DNA of 64,000 nt from Methylomicrobium lacus_A. GTDB lineage: Bacteria > Pseudomonadota > Gammaproteobacteria > Methylococcales > Methylomonadaceae. Numbering within the stretch: position 1 is the first letter of the stretch; each line of letters starts with the position of its first letter. A model generated the notes under the pieces. It worked only from the letters and a program-made list of their open reading frames with translations, searched no databases and was not told where the DNA came from. Location: the NCBI RefSeq assembly GCF_041897535.1, contig NZ_CP169217.1, forward strand, positions 2,046,001 to 2,110,000, written 5' to 3'. Position numbers and translations under genes: made by a program. Below are positions 36,011 to 47,000 of this stretch, piece after piece.

Positions 36011-37747
36011 TTAGAAACGTGTATTGAGATCAAGCTGTAATACATCAACACCGTAAGCCGGCCCAGTAATCACGTTCGCAGTTAACCAGCGAGCGGTCAG
36101 CCAAGTATGCTTGAACAAACCGTAGTTGCCGCCAAGGATCCAGCCTTTGGCATTGGTGCCGCCGAGATGGAAATCGGAGTCGGTAAACGCATCGAAGACC
36201 GCATCGCGTTCAAGGTATTTGTAAGCCGCAAAAATGCTCCATTTTCCAGGCAAATCATCCTTCAACCAGCCGAAATCGGCACGCAGCTTCCAGCCGATGG
36301 TTTCTGGAGTGACAGGATTGGTTTCTGCATGGGCAGGGTCATGTAATCTGCTGACTTCAGCCTGATTAAAACCGACGTTTTTCGCGAAATCGCCGCTAAT
36401 TTTAAGGTGGTACGGCGCGAACACAGCGGTATCATAAGTTGCGCTCAAATTGACGATATTGTAGTCCGACGCCAATCCTATTCTGCCCGGTAACTTAGCC
36501 GGATTATTTATCGTCCCTTCATTGCAAATTGTCGCCAGTGTATTGCCGAACTGCTGAAATTGCGGTACCGAGGCGTTATTGGCGGGTGAATTTATATCGC
36601 AGGTTTCTGTTAGAGTTGTATTCGGTTTTGCTTGGACATTGACAAAGTCGTAATAAGCAGCCGCGACCTTCAGTTTATCCTGATTGGCAAAACCCCAGTC
36701 TAAACCCAATTGTCCGCCAAACAACCATTTATCGCTGCTCAACGAAGATTCCTGCAACGGGAAAGCCCCAACTGTAGCAAACACGGAACGGGACTTATCC
36801 GATTTCGTAGTCAAGCCTTCCGCGCCGCCAAGCTGATGGCGAACGGTGCCAGCAAAACCTTCAAACGATAAATCGGAGTCCCACACCAGCTCGCTGACCG
36901 CACCGGTAATTGCTCCGTCCCGAAATCCGCCTCCACCGGTAAACCATGGATTGGCGATGCGGCCGCCTGTTAGTGTCAGCCAATTGAATTTGTCGTCATC
37001 AATCGCATCATATTGGAGAAATGCACGGTCCACGGCAAAATCGTAACGTGATCCGGTATTACCCAAGGTCTGATTGGTCGAAACCGGATCTCGCTGATTG
37101 CCGGTTGCCAATCGTACGCCGGCTTTAAAATTGTCAGTGATTTTTGCATCGATACCCAGCCGAAAACGCTCGCGGAAACGCTGTCTATCGTTGGTAGTGT
37201 TTAAGAATGCGTTAGGCCCGGCATTTGTTACGCCACCGAGATCATTTATCGCCATCGGGTCGAAATAAGCATTAGCGATATTGTCCGATGCCATGTATTC
37301 ATGCTGAGAGCGCAAGCGCATATCGCCCGAGATTGTGATGCGGTTGATCCATTCCGGCAGTGCATCGGGCACGCCCCATTTTTCCTGCTTGGCTTTCTGC
37401 ATCACATCCCCGACCACTTCCTCGCGCAGCTCGCTGCGCACCTGCTGGCGAATCTCGTCCTTGACAAAATCAGGCACATAAGCCACGCGCACTTCATCCG
37501 GATCGGAAGGTTCATTGCCATTCGCCTCTGCCGCCTTGGCCACCGCAACCTGCTGCTCGGCGTCCGTCTCGGCCTGCTTGATCATGTCTTCGGCCAACTT
37601 GTCCGACAACACGCCTTGCTTGACCAACTGCTTGATCAGATTGGTCGTAGTATTGCGGAGCTTCAGCAACTCTTCTTTTTCCCCGGCTTGCGTCACTCCG
37701 GTCGCGCATAGCAATGCAATCGCCAACAGCGATTTATTGTTGTCCAT
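36011..37747 (-). CDS. Porin with periplasmic coiled-coil head (putative porin family)
   Basis: 578 residues from the ATG at 37747, chosen because AGGA lies seven bases upstream; an ATG two codons earlier is also possible. After a signal peptide (cut near VTQA-GEKE) comes a helical head of about 110 residues (LLKLRNTTTNLIKQLVKQG and onward), then a beta-barrel beginning INRITISGDMRLRSQHEY with strands such as RQRFRERFRLGIDAK and GVRLATGNQRDP, ending in aromatic VLQLDLNTRF. This fits the Porin_5-like putative porins. Its place between TonB and the coiled-coil/TPR genes suggests an outer-membrane partner of the energised complex (inference). Confidence 0.85.
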   Translation of the reverse strand: MDNNKSLLAIALLCATGVTQAGEKEELLKLRNTTTNLIKQLVKQGVLSDKLAEDMIKQAETDAEQQVAVAKAAEANGNEPSDPDEVRVAYVPDFVKDEIRQQVRSELREEVVGDVMQKAKQEKWGVPDALPEWINRITISGDMRLRSQHEYMASDNIANAYFDPMAINDLGGVTNAGPNAFLNTTNDRQRFRERFRLGIDAKITDNFKAGVRLATGNQRDPVSTNQTLGNTGSRYDFAVDRAFLQYDAIDDDKFNWLTLTGGRIANPWFTGGGGFRDGAITGAVSELVWDSDLSFEGFAGTVRHQLGGAEGLTTKSDKSRSVFATVGAFPLQESSLSSDKWLFGGQLGLDWGFANQDKLKVAAAYYDFVNVQAKPNTTLTETCDINSPANNASVPQFQQFGNTLATICNEGTINNPAKLPGRIGLASDYNIVNLSATYDTAVFAPYHLKISGDFAKNVGFNQAEVSRLHDPAHAETNPVTPETIGWKLRADFGWLKDDLPGKWSIFAAYKYLERDAVFDAFTDSDFHLGGTNAKGWILGGNYGLFKHTWLTARWLTANVITGPAYGVDVLQLDLNTRF

Positions 37748-37774
37748 GTTCATGTCCTGAAATTCTTGAATTCT

Positions 37775-38431
37775 TTAAAGTCGTGATGAAATTTTGAGTT
37801 TGATCGGCTGTTCCATGCCCGCCGGCGGTGCTTCGTTCGCTTTCCTGAATTTTCCGATCACTTTGTGCAATAAACTGTCGATTTCCGCGTCGTTGCTGCC
37901 GCGCGCCAATTCATAGCGCGACACCGAGCCGTCGGGGTTCAGCCAAATCTTGACGATTGCCGAATAGTTTTTTCTTCGCAACTCGTCATGTTCGGAAAGA
38001 ATATCGAGCAAACTCGCCTTGACCGTGCCGGCATACCAGGCATAAGGATTCCCCCCGCCCAAAAGCCCCCGGCCGCCTTTGCGGCCAACCAGCCCGAAGG
38101 CATCAGAACCCGCCGTGCCTTCCGCATCCAGGCCGGTGTCGCCGGCTGGCTGCTGATCGGGCACATCCGGAAGCGGTTCTGGCTCCGGCGTAGGTTCTTC
38201 AATTTTTTCCTCGACTTCCGGCTCCGGCGGCGGCTCCTCGACTTTGGGCGGCGGCGGTGGCGGTGGCGGCGGTTTCAGTATCGTGATCGGCTGAATTTTT
38301 TTCTCGATCTTCGCCGGCTGTTCATCAATGAAACGGCCGATGACCTTGATCAGATAAAAAACCGCCGCTATCAGTATCAATCCGCCGATGATGCGCGGCA
38401 GATATACCCGCAAATGCTTCTTATTACTCAT
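37775..38431 (-). CDS. TonB-like energy transducer
   Basis: 218 residues. One membrane segment (RIIGGLILIAAVFYLIKVI) near the N-terminus is followed by a Pro/Glu-rich spacer with nine consecutive prolines and EPEPEV-type repeats, then a Gly-rich linker and a C-terminal TonB-like domain (YAWYAGTVKASLLDILSEHD, YSAIVKIWLNPDGSVSRYEL, SLLHKVIGKFRKANEAPP). It should carry force from the ExbB/ExbD motor to an outer-membrane client. It ends 21 bases before the porin gene. No TonB-dependent receptor with a plug domain is in the window, so the client may be the porin or the adhesin system (inference). Confidence 0.87.
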   Translation of the reverse strand: MSNKKHLRVYLPRIIGGLILIAAVFYLIKVIGRFIDEQPAKIEKKIQPITILKPPPPPPPPPKVEEPPPEPEVEEKIEEPTPEPEPLPDVPDQQPAGDTGLDAEGTAGSDAFGLVGRKGGRGLLGGGNPYAWYAGTVKASLLDILSEHDELRRKNYSAIVKIWLNPDGSVSRYELARGSNDAEIDSLLHKVIGKFRKANEAPPAGMEQPIKLKISSRL

Positions 38432-38445
38432 GCACCGAGACGGAA

Positions 38446-38850
38446 CTACTTGACCAGGTTTTGCGTGACAAGACCGACCTGGGTAATATCCAGCCGCCCC
38501 AGCAATGCCAGAATGTCGACGACGCTTTGATACTGCACGGTCGCATCGCCCTTCACCACCACCGGCAAGGCGGGATTGACCGCCTTGTATTGCTGCAAAG
38601 TTGTTTCCAGTTGTTCCATCGTGACCGGAAAGGTATCGAGATAAATGGTGCCGTCGGCGGTCACCGTAATCGCTTTGGTTTGCGGCTTGGCCAGACTCGG
38701 CGTATTGCTGGCCTTGGGCAAATTGATCTGGATGCCCTGAACCGCCGCCGTGGTCATCAAAATGAACACGATCAGCAGAACATAAGCCAAATCCAGCATC
38801 GGCGTGACGTTGATTTCGTCATAGGCCGCATTTTCTTCTTGTACTTTCAT
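38446..38850 (-). CDS. exbD: ExbD/TolR-family biopolymer transport protein
   Basis: 134 residues, the normal ExbD length. The N-terminus INVTPMLDLAYVLLIVFILM holds the single membrane helix with the essential aspartate (LDLAYVLL). The periplasmic domain reads GIQINLPKAS and ends VVDILALLGRLDITQVGLVT, as in ExbD/TolR. It forms the proton-driven stator with the ExbB-like protein encoded upstream. It overlaps neither neighbour: 14 bases separate it from tonB, and a 277-base gap containing a repeat separates it from the exbB-like gene. Confidence 0.92.
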   Translation of the reverse strand: MKVQEENAAYDEINVTPMLDLAYVLLIVFILMTTAAVQGIQINLPKASNTPSLAKPQTKAITVTADGTIYLDTFPVTMEQLETTLQQYKAVNPALPVVVKGDATVQYQSVVDILALLGRLDITQVGLVTQNLVK

Positions 38851-38899
38851 AATAAATTTTTGTTAGCTGATTTTTTAACCGGATACCGTTAGGTCCAAG

Positions 38900-39115
38900 A
38901 CACCTATAAGACTTGTCGTCATCTCAGCCTGGATTGTCGAAATCCACGACCGCACAGATGCAGGAGGTAGGCAACACAGGAGCCGTTGCCGAGGCCGCAT
39001 GGCCGTATTAAGTTTGCCATCCTTGGCTCTGGATAAAGCAACGGCTCCCTGCCTTGCTTTATCGCCAGCATCCAAGAGTCAACCCGCGTCCTGGCGGGTA
39101 TGACAACCATTGCGT
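38900..39115. repeat. MITE-like dispersed repeat, diverged copy C with inserted inverted repeat
   Basis: The outer parts (CGTCATCTCAGCCTGGATTG, TTGCCATCCTTGGCTCTGGAT, CCTGGCGGGTATGACAACC) match the copies at 31494 and 32578. The centre is expanded by an inverted repeat, GGAGCCGTTGC near 38979 and GCAACGGCTCC near 39038. It lies between the exbB-like gene and exbD and could affect their relative expression. Confidence 0.6.
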
Positions 39116-39127
39116 AATCGGTATGCC

Positions 39128-40936
39128 TTAGGTATGCTGCTCGGCCAGCTTCGCGACGAATTCATCGACGAACACCTGCATGTCAGCGGTGATTTCCTTG
39201 ATGCGGCTGCCGAGATAGTTGTAACCAAACAGGCAGGGAATGGCCACGGCCAAACCGGCCACCGTTGCAGTCAGCGCGCCGGCGATACCCGGCGCGATCG
39301 CGTTCACGTTGACCTCGCCGCTGACCGCGATCGCGGCGAACGTGATCATGACCCCGATCACAGTGCCGAGCAACCCTAGGAACGGCCCGCCGCTGATCGC
39401 GATGGTCAGAAGAACCATTTGCGAATTCAGTTTTTGCAGTTCCCGGATCAGCGCAGCATCCATCGTGGCCTTGACCGCCTCCATCGATTGCGACGTAAGT
39501 CTTGGTTCGCTGTCCTTGACGCGAGTCCCTTTCTTCAGACGCCGGTTCATTTCCTCGACGCCGACATGGTAGACACGGTAGATGCTCGACCCTGTAAACG
39601 CGCCATGGCTCTTGGTGAACGATAACAACAATGCCGATTCGTCATAGTCCTGATCGTCTTCATCGTCCTCGCTGTTCAGGTTGCCTATTTCCTGCGTCGT
39701 CAACTGGCTGTAAGCCTGCCCGAAACGTTTGTTTTCGCGGCTGATCCGGTTCAGTACGATCGCTTTAACGATCATCACCATCCAGCTGATCACGAACATG
39801 ACGCCAAGGATGCCGATAATCACCCAGCCGTCCGTGGTCACATTCTTGATCGACCCCATAATCAGGTTTTCGCCGCCCTCCTCGCTGTCAGGAGTGCTGT
39901 CCTCACCGTAAGCCAGCACCGCTCCGGCAGAGCCCTGCATTGCAAAATCGAACTTGATTGCATTGGCGTCACGCACGGTCTTGAATACCGCCAATTGATC
40001 TAGCATGCCGGTAAAGCCGCGCGCGCCTTTAGCATCCGCGCCTAGCGTCAATTCACCGGTCAAATCACGAGTCTCCACACCCAAAGAGCCTACGGACACC
40101 CCATCGACATACAACACCAAGTTCGCAGTTTCCGCACTCAGAGCCAGATGATGCCATGTACCTTTGGTTAACGGCACCGGCCCCTTGATTTCCTGTTTGG
40201 AACCGGCCTCGACTTCGGCATAAGGCGTTTCCCCCAAGATGGATAAGGTCACAGTGCTGCCGGGACCCGATCTTTGAAAAATAACGCTGTTGTTTTGCGC
40301 CTGGTCAATTTTTACCCAGGCCGAAACGGTCCAACCGGAAACCGTTGACATTTGCAGCGCCGGAGTGGCCGGCACCCGGACAATTTGACTGCCATTGAAT
40401 ACCGCGGCATCGGCGATCAATCCGCCTTCTACAGCGGTTGCGCTCGACTCGCTCGGGTTATTGCCGTAAGCCGTCGCATCCTTGGTGCCGGCGCGGTCAA
40501 ATGCATAATCCAACACCTGATTGGCGTCGAAAGCCCCGCCCGCATCCTGTGCATCCGTGGCGTTCTGATTGCCATAATACAGCCAAACGGCCGGCTCCTC
40601 GGCGGTAGCGATGTCGGCGGGCAACTTGACCCAGATCAACGCCATCTGGTTGACCGTGTCGAGTTTTTCGATAAAGAATTTCAGCGGCGTCTTTTCGTCG
40701 CCCGCCAATACGCGAACATCCTTACCTTTATCCGCAAGATCGGCAAAAAAGCCGAAGTTGCCCATATGCAGGCGGATCAAAGCAAAAGCCGACGCCGGCA
40801 CAGTGACTCCGTCCTGTTGCAGCTTTTGCATGTCCAACGTTATTTTTTTCTTGTATGCCCAGTCTTCGTTCCACCAGGCCGATGCCATGGACGGAGCCAA
40901 CACAAGTAACAAAAATAGAACGCCAAACTTTTTCAT
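39128..40936 (-). CDS. ExbB/MotA/TolQ proton channel fused to a DUF2341-LamG-like extracytoplasmic domain
   Basis: 602 residues from ATG 40936 (an ATG four codons earlier is possible). A signal peptide (FGVLFLLLVLAPSMASA) is followed by WWNEDWAYKKKITLDM, the opening of a DUF2341 domain, up to about residue 135, with PAVWLYYGN. A concanavalin/LamG-like domain follows at about 150-345 (SGWTVSAWVKIDQAQNNSV, GTWHHLALSAETANLVLYVDG). After a membrane segment (WVIIGILGVMFVISWMVMIV) comes a cytoplasmic region and a full ExbB core (ISGGPFLGLLGTVIGVMITF, GIAGALTATVAGLAVAIP). The exported half would lie outside the inner membrane, so it could sense or bind glycans while coupled to the motor. Usual ExbB proteins are about 240 residues. 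Confidence 0.9.
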   Translation of the reverse strand: MKKFGVLFLLLVLAPSMASAWWNEDWAYKKKITLDMQKLQQDGVTVPASAFALIRLHMGNFGFFADLADKGKDVRVLAGDEKTPLKFFIEKLDTVNQMALIWVKLPADIATAEEPAVWLYYGNQNATDAQDAGGAFDANQVLDYAFDRAGTKDATAYGNNPSESSATAVEGGLIADAAVFNGSQIVRVPATPALQMSTVSGWTVSAWVKIDQAQNNSVIFQRSGPGSTVTLSILGETPYAEVEAGSKQEIKGPVPLTKGTWHHLALSAETANLVLYVDGVSVGSLGVETRDLTGELTLGADAKGARGFTGMLDQLAVFKTVRDANAIKFDFAMQGSAGAVLAYGEDSTPDSEEGGENLIMGSIKNVTTDGWVIIGILGVMFVISWMVMIVKAIVLNRISRENKRFGQAYSQLTTQEIGNLNSEDDEDDQDYDESALLLSFTKSHGAFTGSSIYRVYHVGVEEMNRRLKKGTRVKDSEPRLTSQSMEAVKATMDAALIRELQKLNSQMVLLTIAISGGPFLGLLGTVIGVMITFAAIAVSGEVNVNAIAPGIAGALTATVAGLAVAIPCLFGYNYLGSRIKEITADMQVFVDEFVAKLAEQHT

Positions 40937-41040
40937 TCTTTCTCTCATTTACGTTTAAGCCGTGGAATTATTTCAAAGTCTCATTACATAAATATGACGC
41001 CAACACCGCTGACGGCTTGGATTTATTCAGCGCCGATTAA

Positions 41041-41074
41041 AAAACCGGCTTTATTTTTATAAAGCCGGTTTTTT
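41041..41074 (-). terminator. Intrinsic terminator of the adhesin gene
   Basis: AACCGGCTTTAT (41043-41054) pairs perfectly with ATAAAGCCGGTT (41059-41070) around TTTT. On the minus strand the hairpin is followed by a T-run; the + strand also has one. It lies 19 bases after the adhesin stop and separates it from the exbB-like operon. Confidence 0.9.
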
Positions 41075-41092
41075 AACGGATAGAGGATCAAG

Positions 41093-44000
41093 TTATGAGG
41101 TGCTGCGCGATGAGCGCTTCTGTTGCGGTGAATTCTTTTCCTCCGGATCCGAATCTCCTATGCCGATCACGTCGACGCTCAACATGCCCAAAGCTGCATT
41201 TTGGGCTTTTTCCGTAGTATCGTCATTATCTACGCCGGTTGCCGCTTGGGCGACCTGACTCACGCTTGCGGTAAGATTGCTGGTGCCCGTCAAACCGGCA
41301 GCCAAACTGCCCGTGGAAGCGACCGGCACACCGGTACCTATGCCACTCACCTGAATGTTGTTTGCGCCTAAGACCGCGGTCGCGGAGATCGTCACGTTGG
41401 TGCCGCCGATACCTGCTTCGCCGGCATTCACCACGCCTTTCGGAGCAAACAAATACACGTTCCCCGGAATCGTGCTGCTTGAGCTTGCGGCGGTTCGGAT
41501 ACCGCTTCCGGAAACGATGGGAGGAAACGTAATCTGCAAATTGCCGTTTTTATCGAAGCTGGCGACAGGAGGAGGCGCATCGATCGCCGACTTGGCACCG
41601 CGGCCTGCATCAATATCTCCATTGGAAGACCATAGAGTGATATCGCCACCATCCAGCGCGAATACCCGCGACTGGTTTACCAGAAAATCTCCGTTCACCA
41701 CCGCATTGACCGCACCATCTTTTTGCGCGACGATGCCCAATTCCGAGGATTTTTTCGCCCCCGTAAACGCCACCGCCAAACCGGCGTTAACCTGCCCGCC
41801 TGGCACCAAGAGATTGATGTCGCCGCCGTCCAGTGTTTGAACTTTACTGAAGTACAAGCTCAGATCGCCTTTCCATGACGCCCCCGGGAATAAGGTTTCT
41901 ATCGCCGCATAACCTCGTTCGTTGCCCAGATTTCCGGAACCTGCCGAAGCCGAACCCGACTCCCGGATTTCGTTCATATAAGCCGGCAATATCAGCGCAT
42001 TGAGTCGCGGCTGAATTTCCAAATAGTCATTGGCCTTCAATGCTTTGAATCCGGCCAAAGCGTCAGTCGCAGACAACAGCGGATTGCCGGTGTGTTCGCG
42101 CATAAAATCGGTAATCAGCCCAGAAACCTTGGCATAATCGGCAGCATAAGTCTCACTACCCACCAGATACTTATCGATAAAGGCAACGTAATCAGGCTCC
42201 TTGCCGTTCAAGCCGGTCATCACGGAGATGTTGGCGCCCCGATCCGCCAAGACGGGATTCACCAGATTGCCGAGTGTCGACAAACCGCCCGATGCGCCGA
42301 GATCCACATTGCGCCCGGCCTTGACCAGCACTTCGCCCGGACCTGAAATTTCAATCTTATTCGGGTTATTAATCAACGCGCCGTCCGAACTCCGGTCGCT
42401 GGTGTAAACAAGGTCACGACCGATGTTTAAAAGAGAACCGTCGTTGGAATTGGCATGCTGAACGAGCAACAACACATTTTTAAAATCGCGTCCGGTTTGC
42501 ACCAGCGCTTTTTTAGCTAGGCTGAACTGGATATTTTTGATATCGCCCTGATTGGTTACCAGTCGCGCCGGCTCGCTATCACCGGCATGCAGCGGCGTAG
42601 CGGCATGTACCAGAGCAGGCAAACCGAAAGGATTAAGACGCGCCGCCGCATCGCTCATATTGTTCCGCGCGACCGGCAACAAAGCGGAAGGTAATAGCGA
42701 CCGATCCGCGTCAGACATGCCCAGCCGGTTCGTATCTCCCTTAGAAGTAATGTCCTGTACCGCCGACAGATTCAGAGCGCCCTGCGCCGACGGGAACAAG
42801 ATGATCTGGTTATCGAGCATCACGCTGCCGCCGAAAGCCGTTGACTGTAGCGTTCCCGGATAAATGCCGGCCAACTTTTTCTGGTTGTCTCCCAATTGCA
42901 CAAACTTGTCGATCACGGAAAGATCAGAATTCAGATGCACATTGCCGGCCAACGCGCTCGCGCTGACCGCGCTGGCATCGCCGTAAGTAAAGAAATTGGT
43001 GTCGCCGGAATTCAGCACCATCGCATCGGAAACACCGGCCAGACTCAAATCCTTCTTTGCCACCAAATCGATTTGGGCATCGCCCATCACCAATTGCGGT
43101 CCCGCAGTGAACTGGCTGCCGCCTTTAATCGCGCCGTCGGCTGTCAGCGAGCCCTGACCTTGCCCCAGGAAATACGCGCCGCCCGCGATATTACCACCGG
43201 CCGAAATGCGCATCTCGCCACCGCCCTGAACCTGCACGTCATTGGTTATGAAATCAAGGGAAGACGGATTAGGATCGTGGGGATCCGCGACAGGTTGACC
43301 GATTTGCTTACCGGTTGTCGGCATCATAACGGACAGGTCATTGATATTGCCAGAAGCGGATATTTCAACCTTGCCGCCTCCAAACGACCCGACATTTTGT
43401 CTGAACAACGGCGCATCGGCATCGGCGACATTGCCAATGCCTTGCTCGGCAGGCAGGTAGCCGAGCGCCACACCCCATGCGGTCGGAACTTCCTCGGCAT
43501 GATTGGCATTAGTTGTCCAGTTGCCCTGGCGCACCAGCCATGGACTGATAAACTGATTGGTTGCCGCGCCTTGTATATCCCCTCCGGCCTTCATAACAAG
43601 ATCGCCGCCGTCGACAGGATATTCCGAATAAAACTGGAATGCGACACTCAAGTCTTGTAGAGTTCCGAAACGATCGGCATCGCTCGGCCTGCCGGCACTG
43701 TAAACCGTCGAGGTATCATTGGTGAACACGATATTGCCCCCCGATACGAGTCCGATGTCGCCGGTGCCCGTTCTGACGCTCGCATCGGGACCGATCACGA
43801 GATTCTTGTTCGCGCTCGTCATAGCCCGATCGGCTGCCGCCAAATCAGAACCGGCAGTCACTTGATATGACCAGGAATCGCCGCTTTGCAACATATCCTT
43901 AACTTGAACCATATCGTAATAAAGGGTTCCGTCCTTGAAAGCGTCCGAAATCGATGCATTCAGGATAATCTTGCCGCTGGCGTTCAGCGACAAAGTCCCG

Positions 44001-47000
44001 GGAAGATCGCTTAAACCGGTTCCTTCGTTATAGCGCCAATCGACAAAATCCCATTTATCCTGTAATACCAGATCGCCGTTATAATCAATCTCCACACCGG
44101 GCCGCAACCGGATGCCGCCGCCCAGCGTGTTTGTCACCGCAAGCATGTTTGCCGGGGCCATATAAGCGTCGGTATCCGCTTTGATTTTATCGATATCGGA
44201 GCTCGTAATGATGCCGTTAGCATCGCTATATTTCTTGACGCCTTCCGCATAAAAATGACTGGCGCCCTTAACCGAACCGGCAAGAGGCTGAATGTTGACG
44301 CCGTTCCCGGCGCGCAAGGCGCGCAGGGTGACTTCCCCGCCATTTCCCGCCGTCCCGCCTCTGACATCGATCACGCTACCCGCCTTCAGATTGATGCCGC
44401 TCACATTATCGTTATCCGCATCAACCGAAGACAGCAGAACCGAGCCGCCTTTGGCGTCGCTGCCCAGACCTTTTGCAGTCAGAGTGGAACCGTTCTCCAG
44501 CGTAATGCCGTCCCCGGCGTAAAGTTTGATTTGCCCGCCGGTTCCTGCGGCATCGGCTTTAATGGCCCCGGCCAGGCTGATCGCACCGCGATCCGCCGAC
44601 AGAGTTACGGTTTGTGCGTTTATCGACGAATCTGCGGCCTGCACAATATCGGCTGTACGCGTGCGGAAATCGATGGCATGATTGATGCCTGCATCGCCCA
44701 GCTTATTCATCAAAGCATCGAAATTGGCTGTTGTATCGAAGTCGGCGACATCAAGTGTCGCGCTCCCCCCCGACGCCTTCAACTGGCCCAGTAAGGCAAT
44801 CGACTGCTCAGGCGCTTGCAGAGTCAATTGTCCTCCAGGCGCTTTGCCGCCTCCGCTGTCCAAATTGACTGTTGACCCGGCCGCCAGGATCACCTTGCCG
44901 TGATCAGCCGTTATTTTCAGATCGCCGCCCGGCGTATATTCGGTTTTATCCGCAAAAGCGACCCCGCTGCCGCCTAAATCAAGCTGGGCTTGACTGCCAA
45001 TCGTTACATCTCCCGATGTCGAATGAAGGCCAAGGCTGCCGGACGGCAGCAAGGCTTTCGTATCAAACGAAATCGCATCGCCAATCACATTAAAGGCGGC
45101 ACCGAAACCGCTGCCGACTGTCTTCGCTGTTGTCAAGGCCGCAAATTGGACATTGTGTCCGGCCGCATTCAATTTGATATCGGCGCCACCATCAGTCGTC
45201 AGCGCGGGCGTCGCCACATTCAGATCGGCGGCGACATTAAGATTTCCCGTACCCTTGAGCCTGAACTCATTGCCGGCGTCAATCGCGACCCCATCGAAGC
45301 CCTGAAGGGTAAAGTTGCCGTTACCGATTTCAATGCTATCCCCCGACAAATTCAACAGCCCATGACCATCGACCGTCTGGTGGTTTACGGCCGCAAAGGT
45401 ATTTTGCAGACGCAGGCTGCCGGCCTGGATTCCAGCCTGGTCTCCGGCCGCGCCGTGGCCGGTAAAGCCGGCCGTGTTGATCACCAGACTCTTGAATTGA
45501 ATGGGATTTTGCAACCCATCGGAACCGAGTACCGGAAGTCCGCTGTCATCCACACGACCAAGATTGCCATAGATGCCGACACTGTCGCGTCCGGTGAGAA
45601 CCAATTCATCCACCGCAAGGTTACGCAGCTTTAGATTGGACAGATTCAGTGCATTGCCGCCCAGATTATCGACTTCACCGAGATTGATCGTAGTCGCGGA
45701 CAGGCTCAGCGATCCGCCCTGCATTAAAATATCGCCTGACAGTTGGGTTGACTTGCTGGCATCGAGCAGCATCGACTCCGACGCGGACAGAGTCGAACCT
45801 GCTGCAATGTTCAATTCTCCGGTAGCGCCGGATGCATTGGTCCTGTTCAACGTAACCTGTTTGTCGCCGGAAATCCGCAACAATGCGCCATTACCCGTAA
45901 TATTCAGCGCCTTATCGCCGGTATTGACAGAGCCGTTTGCCGCCAGCGCCGCACCGTTCTGCACATCGATTCGATTGGTCGCAGCCACGATCATATCTGA
46001 GACATTGACTTTGCTGCCCTCGCCGAACACGACTTGCTTCGCATTAACGCTGACTTTGGTTTCCCCAGACGTTGCGTCGAAGCTGCGCGCGCCTCCCAAC
46101 AGCAGGCTATCTATTTTCAATCCGCTCAGGTCGGTATCTAAAATTTCCAGGGTGCCGACCGTGGGCGTCGCACTCAGTTGGCCAACGACTGCGATATTAT
46201 CGGAAGCGATGTCCATTCTCGCGCCCCGGCCACCGGACAGCGCATCTACCATAAACTCGCTGTCCAACATCAACTTGGTCTGGGCAATAATCGAAATCTG
46301 GCCACTATCCTTAGGTAAAACCGGCACAGCCGTTTCGTTTTTCAAGGCTTTCGCCGAATAGAAGTCATTGGCCAGATGTTCTTCGTATTGTGAATGTTTG
46401 CGAATATCTGCGCCGCTTTCGATGCGGAATCCGCTCCAGCGAGCATCACGCGTACCCGTCCCGGCCATCAATTCATAGCCCGCCACCACCGATAGCCCAT
46501 TAATAGTCTTTGTCGTTAACGTCTGATCCTGTGTATTGGCTTGCGGCGTCACCAAAAATGCGCCGGGCAGCAAGGCGTAATGGGCAGGCAATACGGAGTA
46601 AATGCCGGCAGGCAGGTTATCCGTGCCGCTTAAATACACCTGTTTGCCAAAGTCAATGCCTCCACTGGCATATTGAAAAGGATCATATGGCGCCAGATTT
46701 GCACCCAAACCAGGCAAAATCGCAAAACCGCCCTGATAAGAACCGCTGCCGGGCTGCAAGTAGTCGTAGGAGCCGCCGGAACCCGGCAGAAATTCGTATG
46801 CATAGAGGTCGCCGCCGCCGGAAAGATCGACGGTGCTGCCCTTTGCCATGACGACCTCCGGCGCTTGCAGAAGCAGTCTCTTTTCAGGAGGCGTGTTAAA
46901 TACCAAATTCCGGATGGAATCCAACGGGTACAACCAGTCGAGCCCGCCCTGCGTCACCCCGAAAGGAATGACTTGGCCGGCGGCAGATACCGAGGTCAAA

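Noticed and set aside
38233..38280. GC-rich simple repeat within tonB
   Set aside because: It encodes the proline-rich spacer normal for TonB proteins, not an independent repeat element.
42896..43660. 254-codon frame antisense to the adhesin, with other long antisense frames up to 47.1 kb
   Set aside because: Long antisense frames are expected over a repetitive Gly/Ala/Asn-rich gene; none has a ribosome site or family motif.
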